Shown piece by piece: positions 7,325-15,630 of a stretch of 25,201 nucleotides of DNA (position 1 is its first letter; each line of letters begins with the position of its first letter). Origin of the DNA: Hyphomicrobiales bacterium (GTDB lineage: Bacteria; Pseudomonadota; Alphaproteobacteria; Rhizobiales; Beijerinckiaceae); NCBI GenBank assembly GCA_015655535.1, contig JAATEW010000277.1, forward strand, positions 1-25,201, read 5' to 3'. The notes under the pieces are model-generated. The model was not told the origin of the DNA. It worked only from the letters and a program-made list of their open reading frames with translations, and ran no database searches. The position numbers and the translations under genes were made by a program.

Positions 7325-7917
7325 CGGTCGAGCCTATTGCTATGAACAGGCGCGGCATGATCGCGGCGCTTGCGTCTTTCCGTTTCCATCGCGGCGGAGC
7401 ATCGGCGGTCGAGTTTGCCTTGATCCTCCCCGTCCTCGGCCTGATCCTTGCCGGCGTGGCTGATTTCGGCGGGGCGCTTTATGCGAAATTCGGACTCGAC
7501 GGCGCGGTCGCGGCGGCGGCCAATTACGCGCTAATCAACGCCTCGAACGTCAATTCGACCTCAGGAGCGGGCCTTGCGGCAAACCTGGCGACGATCCTGG
7601 CGAGTGCCCGCGCAGCCGATTGGGCGACCGGTACTGTCGTCGTGAATAATGGGCCGTCCGCGACGGTCGATAGCGCGGGCAGGGTGGCATCGGGCGGGAC
7701 GCTATCCAATGCCGACCTTTACTATTGCCCGACCGGGTCTGGAGCGAGCGTCGCGTGGGGGGCGTCGGTCGCCGAAGGGGCTTCCTGCGCGGGCGGCGGC
7801 ACCGCCGGCAAATTCGTCTCGATCGTCGCGCACAGAACCTATAATCCGATCTTTTCGTCCTATGGTCTCGTCAAGAACGGCACCATCACGGCCGCCGCCG
7901 TCGTAGAGACGCAATGA
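7321..7917 (+). CDS. TadE-family pilus-assembly protein (first copy)
   Basis: This 198-residue protein has the TadE signature RGGASAVEFALILPVLGLIL, with the conserved Glu31 at the start of the membrane helix (about 29-51) and most of the protein outside. It resembles the minor pilin or pseudopilin TadE of Flp/Tad pili. The ATG at 7321 overlaps the TadG-like stop (ATGA); ATG codons at 7342 and 7357 are alternatives. The C-terminal half is rich in Gly, Ala and Ser, with two cysteines in the ASCAGG/YYCPTG region. The next tadE-like gene overlaps its end by four bases, so the three form one operon. Confidence 0.8.
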   Translation: MTVEPIAMNRRGMIAALASFRFHRGGASAVEFALILPVLGLILAGVADFGGALYAKFGLDGAVAAAANYALINASNVNSTSGAGLAANLATILASARAADWATGTVVVNNGPSATVDSAGRVASGGTLSNADLYYCPTGSGASVAWGASVAEGASCAGGGTAGKFVSIVAHRTYNPIFSSYGLVKNGTITAAAVVETQ

Positions 7918-8366
7918 TGCGGCGCCGGCTCAAGGCCTTTGCCGAATGCGCGTCGGCCGCGACCGCCGTCGAATTCGGCATGATCTTCTTCCCGATGGTC
8001 CTCGTGATGTTCGGCATCATGGAGTTCGGCCGCGCCCTATGGACGCGTGAGGCGCTCCAGCAAACGGCCATCGCGGGGGCTCGCTGCATGGGTGTGGTGC
8101 AGAGCGGCTGCGGCGGGGCGGGTGTCTATAATGCGACTCTGGCCACGAGCTTTATCCAAGCTCAGGCGGCCTCCTGGGCGATCCCGCTGACAAGCTCCAA
8201 TATGACGCTTAGCAATGCGGCCTCCTGCGCCGGGCTTGCCGGCACAGGTTTCTCGAAGGTGTCGCTCACCTATAGGTTCAAGACGGTGGTGCCCGCGTTG
8301 ATTCCGTCGCTCGCCGCGGGCATTCCCTTCGTGGCGACCGCCTGCTTTCCGAATAATGGGCCGTAG
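7914..8366 (+). CDS. TadE-family pilus-assembly protein (second copy)
   Basis: This 150-residue protein carries the TadE motif ATAVEFGMIFFPMVLVMFGI, with Glu20 before a single membrane helix (about 18-40), then GRALWTREALQQTAIAGAR. The remainder is probably periplasmic or extracellular, with cysteines at CMG, GCGG, SCAG and ACF. It starts at ATG 7914, overlapping the previous stop; an adjacent ATG at 7917 is equally possible. It closes the three-gene Tad-like operon. A large palindrome lies 30 bp after its stop. Confidence 0.8.
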   Translation: MMRRRLKAFAECASAATAVEFGMIFFPMVLVMFGIMEFGRALWTREALQQTAIAGARCMGVVQSGCGGAGVYNATLATSFIQAQAASWAIPLTSSNMTLSNAASCAGLAGTGFSKVSLTYRFKTVVPALIPSLAAGIPFVATACFPNNGP

Positions 8367-8395
8367 GACAAAGTCCGGACGCAGCTCGGTCGAAA

Positions 8396-8431
8396 CATAA
8401 GCATGAATCGCCATGGTGATTCATGCTTATG
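8396..8431. promoter_or_regulatory. 14-bp-arm palindrome between the tad-like operon and the GST gene
   Basis: CATAAGCATGAATC (8396-8409) is repeated exactly inverted at 8418-8431 around an 8-nt spacer GCCATGGT. It could fold into a hairpin on either strand. There is no T-tract after it, so it may be an operator for the GST gene, whose ATG is at 8475, or a stem that ends or stabilises the tad-like message. Confidence 0.6.
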
Positions 8432-8474
8432 CTATTCTCAGGTCCAGTTGAGCGGCTTATGGAAAGGAACGCCG

Positions 8475-9209
8475 ATGCCCTATGAACTTTATTATTGGGA
8501 CGGTCTGCAAGGCCGCGGCGAGTTTGTGCGGCTGGCGTTGGAAGAAGCCGGCGCCGATTACATCGATGTCGTGCGCGGGCGGAAAAAAGGCCAAGGCACT
8601 GCCGCGATGATGAAGATCATGGAAAGCAAGAGCGAGGCGCACATTCCGTTTGCGCCGCCCTTCCTGAAGGATGGCGATCTGATCGTGCCGCATGTGGCCA
8701 ATATTCTGATGTATCTCGGACCGAAGCTCGGTCTTGCACCGAAAGACGAAAAGCTGCGCTATGTCGCGAACGGCTTGCAATTGACCGTTACCGACATCGT
8801 CGCGGAAGTCCACGACACGCATCATCCGATCTCGGGCGAACTCTATTACGAAGATCAGATAGACGCCGCCAAGGCACGCGCGGGCGATTTCATTCAGAAC
8901 CGGATCCCGAAGTTCCTCGATTATTTCGACCGTGTTCTGAAGCAGAATCCATCTGGAAAGGACCATGCCGTCGGCGACAAGCTGACCTATGTCGATCTGT
9001 CGTTGTTTCAATTGATCGAGGGGCTGCGCTATGCCTTTCCGCGTGCCATGAAAAGCCTCGGGCGGCGCTATGCGGCGCTTCGCGCCTTGCACGACGCCGT
9101 CTCGGAGCGTCCGAACATCGCGGCCTATCTGGCTTCGGACCGCCGCATTCCCTTCAATGAAAGCGGGATCTTCCGGCATTATCCCGAGCTCGATCAGGAG
9201 ATCGGCTAA
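8475..9209 (+). CDS. glutathione S-transferase, sigma-like
   Basis: The 244-residue cytosolic protein has an N-terminal thioredoxin-like domain (about 1-85). It begins YELYYWDGLQGRGEFVRLALEE, with a tyrosine near residue 7 as expected for the glutathione-activating residue. The motif VPHVANILMYL matches the glutathione-binding (P)-S-x-AI region, though with V-A in place of the usual S-A. The all-helical C-terminal domain holds DKLTYVDLSLFQLIEGL. Its role is probably conjugation of electrophiles or peroxide reduction; the substrate is unknown. AAGGA precedes the ATG at 8475. The upstream in-frame ATG at 8403 lies inside the palindrome and is less likely. Confidence 0.85.
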   Translation: MPYELYYWDGLQGRGEFVRLALEEAGADYIDVVRGRKKGQGTAAMMKIMESKSEAHIPFAPPFLKDGDLIVPHVANILMYLGPKLGLAPKDEKLRYVANGLQLTVTDIVAEVHDTHHPISGELYYEDQIDAAKARAGDFIQNRIPKFLDYFDRVLKQNPSGKDHAVGDKLTYVDLSLFQLIEGLRYAFPRAMKSLGRRYAALRALHDAVSERPNIAAYLASDRRIPFNESGIFRHYPELDQEIG

Positions 9210-9210
9210 A

Positions 9211-9257
9211 GCACGATCCCAAAAAGTTGCAGACTTTTTGGAAACAGATCATGCGGT
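9211..9257. repeat. REP-like palindromic element after the GST gene
   Basis: CCAAAAAGT (9219-9227) is inverted as ACTTTTTGG (9233-9241) around a short spacer. The element starts GCACGATCCC and ends GATCATGC, the form of a dispersed palindrome common in Hyphomicrobiales intergenic regions (from memory). It may also act as a weak terminator for the GST gene. Confidence 0.5.
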
Positions 9258-9302
9258 GAATAGATGTTTTAAGGGCTGCCATGATTCAACTTAGACCGCG
9301 TG

Positions 9303-9713
9303 CTAGCCCGGCGTGACTGCCGCGAAGGCACGCAGCGCCGCGAGCATCTGTTTTGAATCATAGGGCTTGGAAAGAAACAGACTGCGCGGCGGCAGCTCGT
9401 CCGGGGCGGGTCTCGAATGGCCCGATACGACGATAAGTTCGATCGGCGGCCAGCGGTCCCGAATGGTCGCGCATAGGCTCAAGCCATCCATGCGTCCGGG
9501 CATTCCTATATCGGTGATGACGACGCGAATATCCCGACGCTCTTCAAGGATGCAAATGGCTTCTGCGGCATTGGCGGCGGGTATGGCTTCGAAACCGGCT
9601 TCCTCGAATAGGCACATGTCGTCGAGGAGAAGAAGCGGCTCGTCTTCGACGACAAGGACGACGGGCTTTGGAGGATGAGACAAACCGGAGATCCAATGGT
9701 AATGGGCGTGCAA
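9303..9713 (-). CDS. single-domain response regulator (receiver only)
   Basis: This protein of about 136 residues is one CheY-like receiver. The acidic pocket is VVEDE (about residues 21-25), the phospho-acceptor Asp is Asp68 in ITDIGMPG, and the conserved Lys is in LSKPY (about 116). No output domain follows. Such stand-alone receivers often act in phosphorelays or with HWE-type kinases. The start is uncertain: the longest frame begins with TTG at 9713, and a TTG at 9683 just before SHPPKPVVLVVEDE is also possible. No kinase gene is adjacent. Confidence 0.8.
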   Translation of the reverse strand: MHAHYHWISGLSHPPKPVVLVVEDEPLLLLDDMCLFEEAGFEAIPAANAAEAICILEERRDIRVVITDIGMPGRMDGLSLCATIRDRWPPIELIVVSGHSRPAPDELPPRSLFLSKPYDSKQMLAALRAFAAVTPG

Positions 9714-9902
9714 TCACGTCGGCTGAAGCGGCAACGTATGGGGACCGCTCGCGGTTCCGTCGGCCCTCTGGCAAGATCGCTTTCAGCTCTTATGTGTCGG
9801 TGGTGATCCCGACGCCTTGTGCCTTGCCAGGCGGCGGCCGTTTTAGTTTAAGGGTCTCAACCGTTCAATACGCCCGGATGGCAGCAACAAAAGGATGATT
9901 CC

Positions 9903-10124
9903 ATGCGTCAATTCATCATCGCAGCGCTTTGCATCGGATTTCTGAGCGCCGGAGCGGCAACTGCCGATGCGAAGGGCTGCATCAAGGGCGCCATTGTCGG
10001 TGGCGTCGCCGGCCACTACGCCGGCCATCACGGATTCCTCGGCGCGGCGGCCGGATGTTTGGCGGGCCGGCACTTGGCTGCCAAGCAAAGAGCCGCGGCG
10101 CAGGCTCACGACGCTGGCAGGTAA
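9903..10124 (+). CDS. small secreted glycine-zipper-like protein
   Basis: The 73-residue precursor has a signal peptide (about residues 1-23, ending ATADA). It is followed by a glycine/alanine-rich stretch, GAIVGGVAGHYAGHHGFLGAAAG, with regularly spaced Gly and several His and two Cys. Such proteins are common and uncharacterised in Rhizobiales. The glycine spacing suggests a membrane-associated helix pair. AAGGATG precedes the ATG. Function unknown. Confidence 0.7.
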   Translation: MRQFIIAALCIGFLSAGAATADAKGCIKGAIVGGVAGHYAGHHGFLGAAAGCLAGRHLAAKQRAAAQAHDAGR

Positions 10125-10264
10125 GAGGCAAGCGGCCTTTTTAAGCATCGGTTCTGAGACGGCGACCTCCTTTGATTGTGCGGCGACGCACATACGGCGG
10201 GCGCGCAAGCGGGCGAAACATGCCTGTCTTGAGCACCTTACAATCATTTGAGGAGATCGCCGTC

Positions 10265-10489
10265 ATGTCCACATTGCCGGTTCGGACGTCCATACTTCGT
10301 CGCCGTTCGTTCTTGCGGCGCTTGATTGTGATGACTCCGGTCCTCGACTCGATCTCCGCCGTGCTCCTGCCTGCGCTCATCGCACTTATCGCTTCGGCTT
10401 TCATCGTCGGCCACGGTCACATTTCGGCCGGCAGCATTGCCGAGGTCTTCGACATGATGGGCCAGACCGACACTATGCCAAGCCCTTAA
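10265..10489 (+). CDS. small single-pass membrane protein, unknown
   Basis: The 74-residue frame starts at ATG 10265 after AGGAG (10251-10255). It has a basic N-terminus (SILRRRSFLRRLIV), then a hydrophobic stretch (about residues 29-46, SAVLLPALIALIASAFIVG) and a short acidic tail. I recognise no family. The ribosome binding site and the membrane segment make it a plausible gene. It converges with potI across a 21-bp gap. Confidence 0.5.
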   Translation: MSTLPVRTSILRRRSFLRRLIVMTPVLDSISAVLLPALIALIASAFIVGHGHISAGSIAEVFDMMGQTDTMPSP

Positions 10490-10510
10490 TGGCGTGGACC
10501 GAGATTTTGC

Positions 10511-11324
10511 CTAACCATGCTTCTGCCGAGAGCTGCTTCGCAGAACCAGCGTGGCGGCTATCATCAGCACGGCCACGAAGAGGACGAGCAGGCTCGCCAG
10601 TGCATTGATTTGCGGCGAGACGCCGAGACGCACGCTCGATAAAACGACGATCGGAAGCGTCGAAGCTCCGGGCCCCGTCACAAAACTCGAAATCACGACA
10701 TCGTCGAGCGACAATGTGAAGGCGAGCAGCCAGGCTGCAATGAGCGCCGGTGCGAGCAGCGGCAGGCTCACCCGCCAAAATATCCGCCAAGGCGTCGCGC
10801 CGAGATCGGCGGCGGCTTCTTCCAAAACAGGGTCTTGCTGCGACAGCCGCGCGCGGATCAACACCGCCGCATAGGCCATGCCGAAGGTGATGTGCGCGAT
10901 CGCGATGGTCGCGGTGCCGCGCGTGCGCGGCCAGCCGATGGCCTCGCCGAGAAACACGAAGAGGAGCAGCATGGCGAGGCCGGTCAGTACCTCCGGCAGA
11001 ATCAGCGGCACCATCAGCAGGCCTTCGAAGAGGCTGCGTCCAGGCGATGGCCGCATAGACCGCAGCGCGAAGGCCGCCGCCGTTCCGAGCACGGTCGAGG
11101 CCGTCGCGCTGATGGTAGCGATGCTGAAGGAGAGCCAGGCTGCCTCGCGCATCTGAGCATTTTTGAACAATTCGCCATACCAGCGCGTGGAAAAATGGCT
11201 CCAGACGCTGACGAGCTGGCTGTCGTTGAAAGAATAAAGGATGAGGATCGCGATCGGCACGTAGAGTAAAGGCATAGCCGAAGGCGACGAGGCTTAAGAG
11301 CGCCATGGAACGATGCGCGTTCAT
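10511..11324 (-). pseudogene. potI: polyamine-type ABC transporter permease PotI, frameshifted near its N-terminus
   Basis: The intact part (10511-11275, 254 residues) is an inner-membrane permease of the PotC/PotI family. It has about five membrane helices and the EAA loop EEAAADLGATPWRIFWRVSLP. The true start is almost certainly ATG 11324, which overlaps the potH stop as ATGA. That frame reads MNAHRSMALLSLVAFGYAF and then leaves the family sequence. Dropping one base near 11267 restores LVAFGYAF-LYVPIAILILYSF, the normal first membrane helix, and a 270-residue protein. Either this is a real one-base insertion or a sequencing error. An internal ATG (11275) could give a shortened permease lacking the first half of helix 1. 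Confidence 0.85.
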
Positions 11325-12226
11325 GATGCGGCTTCCCCACGGCGGCGCAGATGATAGACGATCATCGCAGGCGTCAGCACCAGCACGAGAAGCGCGATGG
11401 CGAGCGCCGAGGCCATCGGCCAATCGTGATTGTTGAAAAACTCGGTCCAGAGCAAATGTCCGACCATCAAAGTATCGGGCCCGCCAAGAAGATCTGGAAT
11501 GATGAATTCGCCAACGGCCGGAATGAAGACCAGCAGCAGGCCCGCGACGATGCCGGGCAGGGAGAGCGGCAAAGTGATCCGCCAAAAGGCTTTTAGGGGC
11601 GATGCGCCAAGGTCCTCGGCTGCCTCGATCAGCGTCCAATCGAGCTGTTCCAGCACGGCATAGATCGGCAGTACCATGAAAGGCAGATAGGAATAGACGA
11701 TGCCGAGATGGACGGCGAAGTCGGTGTGAAGCAGCGGCAAAGGCTCGGCAATGAGACCGAGTTTGACGAGGGCGTTATTGATGAGCCCGTTCGAATTGAG
11801 AAGGCCGGTCCAAGCATAGACCCGGATCAGGAACGAGGTCCAGAACGGTAGAATCACCAGCATGAGCAGCAGCGCGCGCGTGGTCTTCTTCGCGCGTGCG
11901 ATGGCATAGGCCATGGGATAGGCGAGAAGCAGCGTCAGAAGCGACGATATGGCCGCAATACGGATCGAGCTCAGAAAAGCGTCGAGATAGAGTGGATCGG
12001 TGACGAGGCGGATGTAATTGTCCGCTGTCGCGTTGATCCGCGGCAACAGACCCGATCCTTTGGTGAAAAGCGGCTCGTAAGGCGGCGTGCCGATGCGTGC
12101 TTCGACCAGACTGATCGCCAGCACGATGAGGCAGGGCAGAAAGGCGAGGAGGATGAGCCAGCCGAGCGGCAGGCCGAGGGTGAACGCGCGGATGTTGCGT
12201 GAGCCTGAAAGAGATTTCGGGCTCAT
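11321..12226 (-). CDS. potH: polyamine-type ABC transporter permease PotH
   Basis: The 301-residue inner-membrane protein has about six membrane helices and the permease EAA loop (EAAEDLGASPLKAFWRITLP, near residue 215), which contacts the ATPase. Family members PotB/PotH import spermidine or putrescine. The start is ATG 12226 (MSPKSLSGSR), which overlaps the potG stop as ATGA; the open frame upstream to 12364 is an artefact inside potG. Its own stop overlaps the potI start by ATGA. It is the third gene of a four-gene operon. Confidence 0.9.
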   Translation of the reverse strand: MSPKSLSGSRNIRAFTLGLPLGWLILLAFLPCLIVLAISLVEARIGTPPYEPLFTKGSGLLPRINATADNYIRLVTDPLYLDAFLSSIRIAAISSLLTLLLAYPMAYAIARAKKTTRALLLMLVILPFWTSFLIRVYAWTGLLNSNGLINNALVKLGLIAEPLPLLHTDFAVHLGIVYSYLPFMVLPIYAVLEQLDWTLIEAAEDLGASPLKAFWRITLPLSLPGIVAGLLLVFIPAVGEFIIPDLLGGPDTLMVGHLLWTEFFNNHDWPMASALAIALLVLVLTPAMIVYHLRRRGEAAS

Positions 12227-13365
12227 TCTGTAAGCACTCGCGCCGACGATGCGGGCCAGGAGAGATAGACGCTCTCGCCGTCGGCCGGCGCTCCGGCCGA
12301 GGCATATTCCGTCGGCGACAGCCGAACGACGATGATCTTGCCGCCGTCGAGCCCGACGTGGCAAAGCACTGTGCTTCCCAGGAACACAAGGCCGCGGATT
12401 TGGCCGCGCAGTGCATTGTCCGCTTGCTGTGTCTCACGCGACACGCGCACCTGCTCCGGGCGGATCATCACCGCGACCGGCATACCGATTGTCAGGCTGC
12501 TTGCCGAGCGGGCACGCAAAGTCGCGCCTGCCTCAGTGCTTTCAACCGAGGCCTCCGTCTCCGAAATCGCGGTGACGCGTCCTTCGAACAAATTGGCGGC
12601 ACCGAAGAAATCGGCGGCGAAGCGCGACCTCGGCGTATCGTAAAGATCGCTGGGGCTGCCGATCTGCACGATTTTGCCGTCGCGCATCAGCGCGATGCGG
12701 CTCGCCATTCTCATGGCTTCTTCCTGATCATGCGTTACCATGACGAAAGTGATGCCGACGCGCGCGCGTAAGGCCACAAGCTCGGATTGCGCGCGCTCGC
12801 GCAGCTTCTTGTCGAGCGCCGCGAGCGGTTCGTCCAGCAACAGGATTTTGGGCTCTTTGACGAGGGCGCGGGCGAGCGCCACGCGCTGCCTCTGTCCGCC
12901 CGATAATTGATGCGGTTTGCGCGCCGCCAATCCCGCCATGTCGAAGAGATCGAGCGCGGCACGCACGCGTTCGCGGATTTCCGCCTTCGGCCGATGCTCT
13001 TCCTCGAGGCCGAAGGCGACATTGCGCTCGACGCTCAAATGCGGAAACAAGGCATAGGATTGAAACATCATATTGACTGGCCGCCGATAGGCGGGCCGCC
13101 CCGTGATATCCTCGCCGTCGATCAGGATGCGCCCGGCATCCGGCTGTTCGAGCCCTGCGATCAGGCGCAGCAGCGTCGTCTTGCCGGAGCCGGACGCGCC
13201 GACGAGACAGAAGAATTCGCCGCGCGCGATATCGAGGCTGACATCATCGACGGCGGGCGTTCCGGCAAAGCGCTTGCTCATGCGATCGAGGCTGATGAGC
13301 GGCGAGGCGGACTGTGCGCCGGGTGGCGACGGCGCCGTCAATGACCTGTCTTGATGCGCGTCCAC
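12223..13365 (-). CDS. potG: polyamine-type ABC transporter ATPase PotG
   Basis: This 380-residue cytosolic ATPase energises the PotH/PotI permease. Motifs are Walker A GASGSGKTT (about 56-64), the Q-loop MMFQSYALFPHL (99-110), signature LSGGQRQR (154-161), Walker B ILLLDEP (174-180) and the H-loop THD (His212). The C-terminal TOBE region holds IRPEQVRVS. The start is uncertain: GTG 13365 gives a 28-bp overlap with potF, while TTG 13341 makes a 4-bp TTGA overlap like the other junctions in this operon. It is second in the operon potF-potG-potH-potI. Confidence 0.9.
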   Translation of the reverse strand: MDAHQDRSLTAPSPPGAQSASPLISLDRMSKRFAGTPAVDDVSLDIARGEFFCLVGASGSGKTTLLRLIAGLEQPDAGRILIDGEDITGRPAYRRPVNMMFQSYALFPHLSVERNVAFGLEEEHRPKAEIRERVRAALDLFDMAGLAARKPHQLSGGQRQRVALARALVKEPKILLLDEPLAALDKKLRERAQSELVALRARVGITFVMVTHDQEEAMRMASRIALMRDGKIVQIGSPSDLYDTPRSRFAADFFGAANLFEGRVTAISETEASVESTEAGATLRARSASSLTIGMPVAVMIRPEQVRVSRETQQADNALRGQIRGLVFLGSTVLCHVGLDGGKIIVVRLSPTEYASAGAPADGESVYLSWPASSARVLTE

Positions 13366-14453
13366 AATCGATTCCGCTCGCGTTCATATTTGGGCGTGAC
13401 CAGTGCAGGTGTATAGAGCCTTGCATCGGCCGGCGGATAGACCACGGGATCGTCTGCGATTGCCTTGGGAATGAAGGCGCGCGACGCCGGCACCGCATTG
13501 GCATAGCCGATCGCCGCGGTAATCGCACCGATGATTTCGGGTTCGAGAATATAATCGATGAAAGCTTCGGCATTCGACGGATGCGGCGCGTCCTTCGGGA
13601 TCGCCATCACGTCTATGTTGAAGGCCGTGCCCTCCGACGGCAGAAAAATGCCGATATCGATTCCGTTATTGGCTTCCCTCGCGCGTTTGCGCGCTTGGAA
13701 GAGATCGCCCGCATAGCCTTGCGCGACGCAAATGGCACCGTTTGCGAGATCGTTGATGTAGCTCGACGAATGAATGTAGCGATAGTCCGATCTGACGGCC
13801 GAGACGAGCTTGCCTGCGGTTTCAAGATCGGCCTCGGACGTGCTCGTCGGGTCCTTACGCAGATAGGCCAACGCGGCCGGAAAAACCTCTTCCGGCGCAT
13901 CGAGCAACGTGACGCCGCAAGGTTTCAGCGCATCGGCAACCTTTGGCTCGAATAGGAGTGCGAGACTGCCGATCGGCGGATTTGGAAGAAGCGGCGCGAT
14001 CTTGGCCCTGATATAGCCGACGCCCGTGCCGGACATCATATAGGGCAGGCCATAGGCGTTTTCCGGATCGGCAATTGTTAATTGCCGCAGCACCTTGGGA
14101 TCGACGCCCTTGGCGTTTGGAATATGCGCGAGGTCGAGTTTTCGATAGAGGCCCGCTTGAATTTGCTTGGCGAAATAGGGCATCGCCGATGGAAAGACGA
14201 CATCATAATTGGAATTGCCGACGATCAGTTTGGCTTCGAGAACTTCGTTCGAATCATAGACGTCGTAATTGACCTTGATGCCGGTCCGCGCTGTGAACCC
14301 GGCCAAGGTGTCGGGGCCGATATAGTCGCTCCAGCCGTAGACGTTGAGGATCTTCTCTTCGGCGGCCGCGGGCAGGAGCCCTGCCAAAACATATGTCATG
14401 ACACCGGCGAGCAGGGCGGCGATCTTCGCCGGGGCAATGTTTGGCCGTGTCAA
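13338..14453 (-). CDS. potF: polyamine-type periplasmic substrate-binding protein PotF
   Basis: The 371-residue precursor has a signal peptide (about residues 1-31, ending LLPAAA) and the mature start EEKILNVYGWSDYIGPDTL typical of PotD/PotF spermidine/putrescine-binding proteins. Further family segments are YDVVFPSAMP, YGLPYMMSGTGVGY and LANGAICVAQGYAGD. It captures polyamines or a related amine in the periplasm for PotGHI. I choose TTG 14453 as start because GGGGGA stands four bases before it and it gives a clean signal peptide; the frame is open to a TTG at 14507. It is the first gene of the operon. Confidence 0.88.
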   Translation of the reverse strand: MTRPNIAPAKIAALLAGVMTYVLAGLLPAAAEEKILNVYGWSDYIGPDTLAGFTARTGIKVNYDVYDSNEVLEAKLIVGNSNYDVVFPSAMPYFAKQIQAGLYRKLDLAHIPNAKGVDPKVLRQLTIADPENAYGLPYMMSGTGVGYIRAKIAPLLPNPPIGSLALLFEPKVADALKPCGVTLLDAPEEVFPAALAYLRKDPTSTSEADLETAGKLVSAVRSDYRYIHSSSYINDLANGAICVAQGYAGDLFQARKRAREANNGIDIGIFLPSEGTAFNIDVMAIPKDAPHPSNAEAFIDYILEPEIIGAITAAIGYANAVPASRAFIPKAIADDPVVYPPADARLYTPALVTPKYERERNRLWTRIKTGH

Positions 14454-14626
14454 CGCATCCCCCAGATCTCGCGGGCGGGAATGTACGGACAAAGCGCCGG
14501 GAATCAAGCGGCAAGCTGGAAAGGATTCACCTCGGCACGCGCCATGTGCGCACCCGCACCGCTGCCAGGCGAAGCGATGCTAATGTCTGTTCAGCCGATC
14601 CCTGGCTTTCCTTCCTTCCATGCCTC

Positions 14627-14658
14627 GCCCCGCCGGGTTCAAACCGGCGGGGCTTTTT
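14627..14658 (+). terminator. strong intrinsic terminator pointing along the plus strand
   Basis: A perfect 10-bp GC-rich stem, GCCCCGCCGG (14627-14636) and CCGGCGGGGC (14644-14653), has a 7-nt loop and is followed on the plus strand by TTTTT (14654-14658). The hairpin also lies 8 nt after the stop of the minus-strand cytochrome gene, but on that strand no T-tract follows. It may therefore serve both directions or end an unlisted plus-strand RNA. Confidence 0.75.
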
Positions 14659-14661
14659 CTT

Positions 14662-15630
14662 TCAATTCGTCGCGGTGGTCTGCGAACCCGGCATATGAAT
14701 GAGATATTCAAAGACCGCGGTCAGGTCTTCATCGTCCATTTTTCCGATGGGGCGCCATGGCATGCGTTCGCTCAGCACATGTCCACCGGGATCTATGCCG
14801 GTGCGCAAGGTTTTTACGAATGCGTCGCGCGTCCAGTCTTTTACGATATTGAGGTCGGGCCCTATGGGTCCGAGCTGGCCGGGAACGCCGCCGGTCAATT
14901 GCGGGCCGTGGCATTCGCGGCAATCCTGATAGGATAAGATATATTCGCCGTAGCGGGCTGTCGGGCCCTTCGGTGGGGCGAAGTTGACGCCGGTCACGAT
15001 GGGTTTGCCCGAGGGGAGCAGGCCCGCGCCCAGCATGGCAAGCCCCAACAGATTGAGCTGATCCGGCGGATCCGCGATTTCCCCGCCGGCCGGGGGCCGG
15101 CTGCGGATATAGGCAATGAGCGCCTGCGTATCCTCATCGCTCAACCTGCTGGCGCTCGTGTAGGACATCATCATCAGCCAGTGCCCGTCCGCGTCGACGC
15201 CATTGCGGATGGCCCGGAAGATGTCGCCATCCGACCAGTGGCTCACGCGGCCGGTGGGTGTGAGATTGGCGGACACAAACGCCCCCAGATAGATCGGCAA
15301 TTCCTTGCCGACGTCCATGCCGCCGGTAAGCGTGCCGGTTTTCGAATGGCAGGCGCCGCAAAAACTATCGGAGATGGCCCGGCCGCGCTCGATCTGTTCG
15401 GCGGTGCCCGCGACCTTCACGTTTTGCACCGGCGCGCTGCGCATATGCAGCTTGACGAGGCCGGAGGCCACAAGCACGCTCACCGAAAAAGTCGCCGCCG
15501 CCAGGAGCGCCGTTGCGCCCAGGCCGCCCCATTTCAAGACACTCTTTTTGAGCCGCCATGCGCGCGTGCCCGACCAGACCAGCACCGCGGTTAGGGCGAG
15601 CAAAGTCATCAACCAAATAATATTCGACAT
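14662..15630 (-). CDS. membrane-anchored diheme cytochrome c
   Basis: The 322-residue protein has two hydrophobic segments at its N-terminus (about 4-22 and 35-60) and two c-type haem sites, CGACH (91-95) and CRECH (237-241), each in its own cytochrome c domain. The MMM cluster (153-155) and Met in SERMPW are candidate axial ligands. It resembles cytochrome c subunits that take electrons from periplasmic dehydrogenases, such as the alcohol dehydrogenase cytochrome subunit, though no dehydrogenase gene is adjacent. The start at ATG 15630 follows GGAGGG; the frame is open to 15702. It is transcribed away from the TetR gene on the same strand. Confidence 0.85.
   Translation of the reverse strand: MSNIIWLMTLLALTAVLVWSGTRAWRLKKSVLKWGGLGATALLAAATFSVSVLVASGLVKLHMRSAPVQNVKVAGTAEQIERGRAISDSFCGACHSKTGTLTGGMDVGKELPIYLGAFVSANLTPTGRVSHWSDGDIFRAIRNGVDADGHWLMMMSYTSASRLSDEDTQALIAYIRSRPPAGGEIADPPDQLNLLGLAMLGAGLLPSGKPIVTGVNFAPPKGPTARYGEYILSYQDCRECHGPQLTGGVPGQLGPIGPDLNIVKDWTRDAFVKTLRTGIDPGGHVLSERMPWRPIGKMDDEDLTAVFEYLIHMPGSQTTATN

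Noticed and set aside
10473..11639. 388-residue minus-strand frame across the potI/potH junction
   Set aside because: It is Arg/His-rich out-of-frame sequence over most of its length. Only its short MNAHRSMALLSLVAFGYAF segment is real, as the potI N-terminus before the frameshift.
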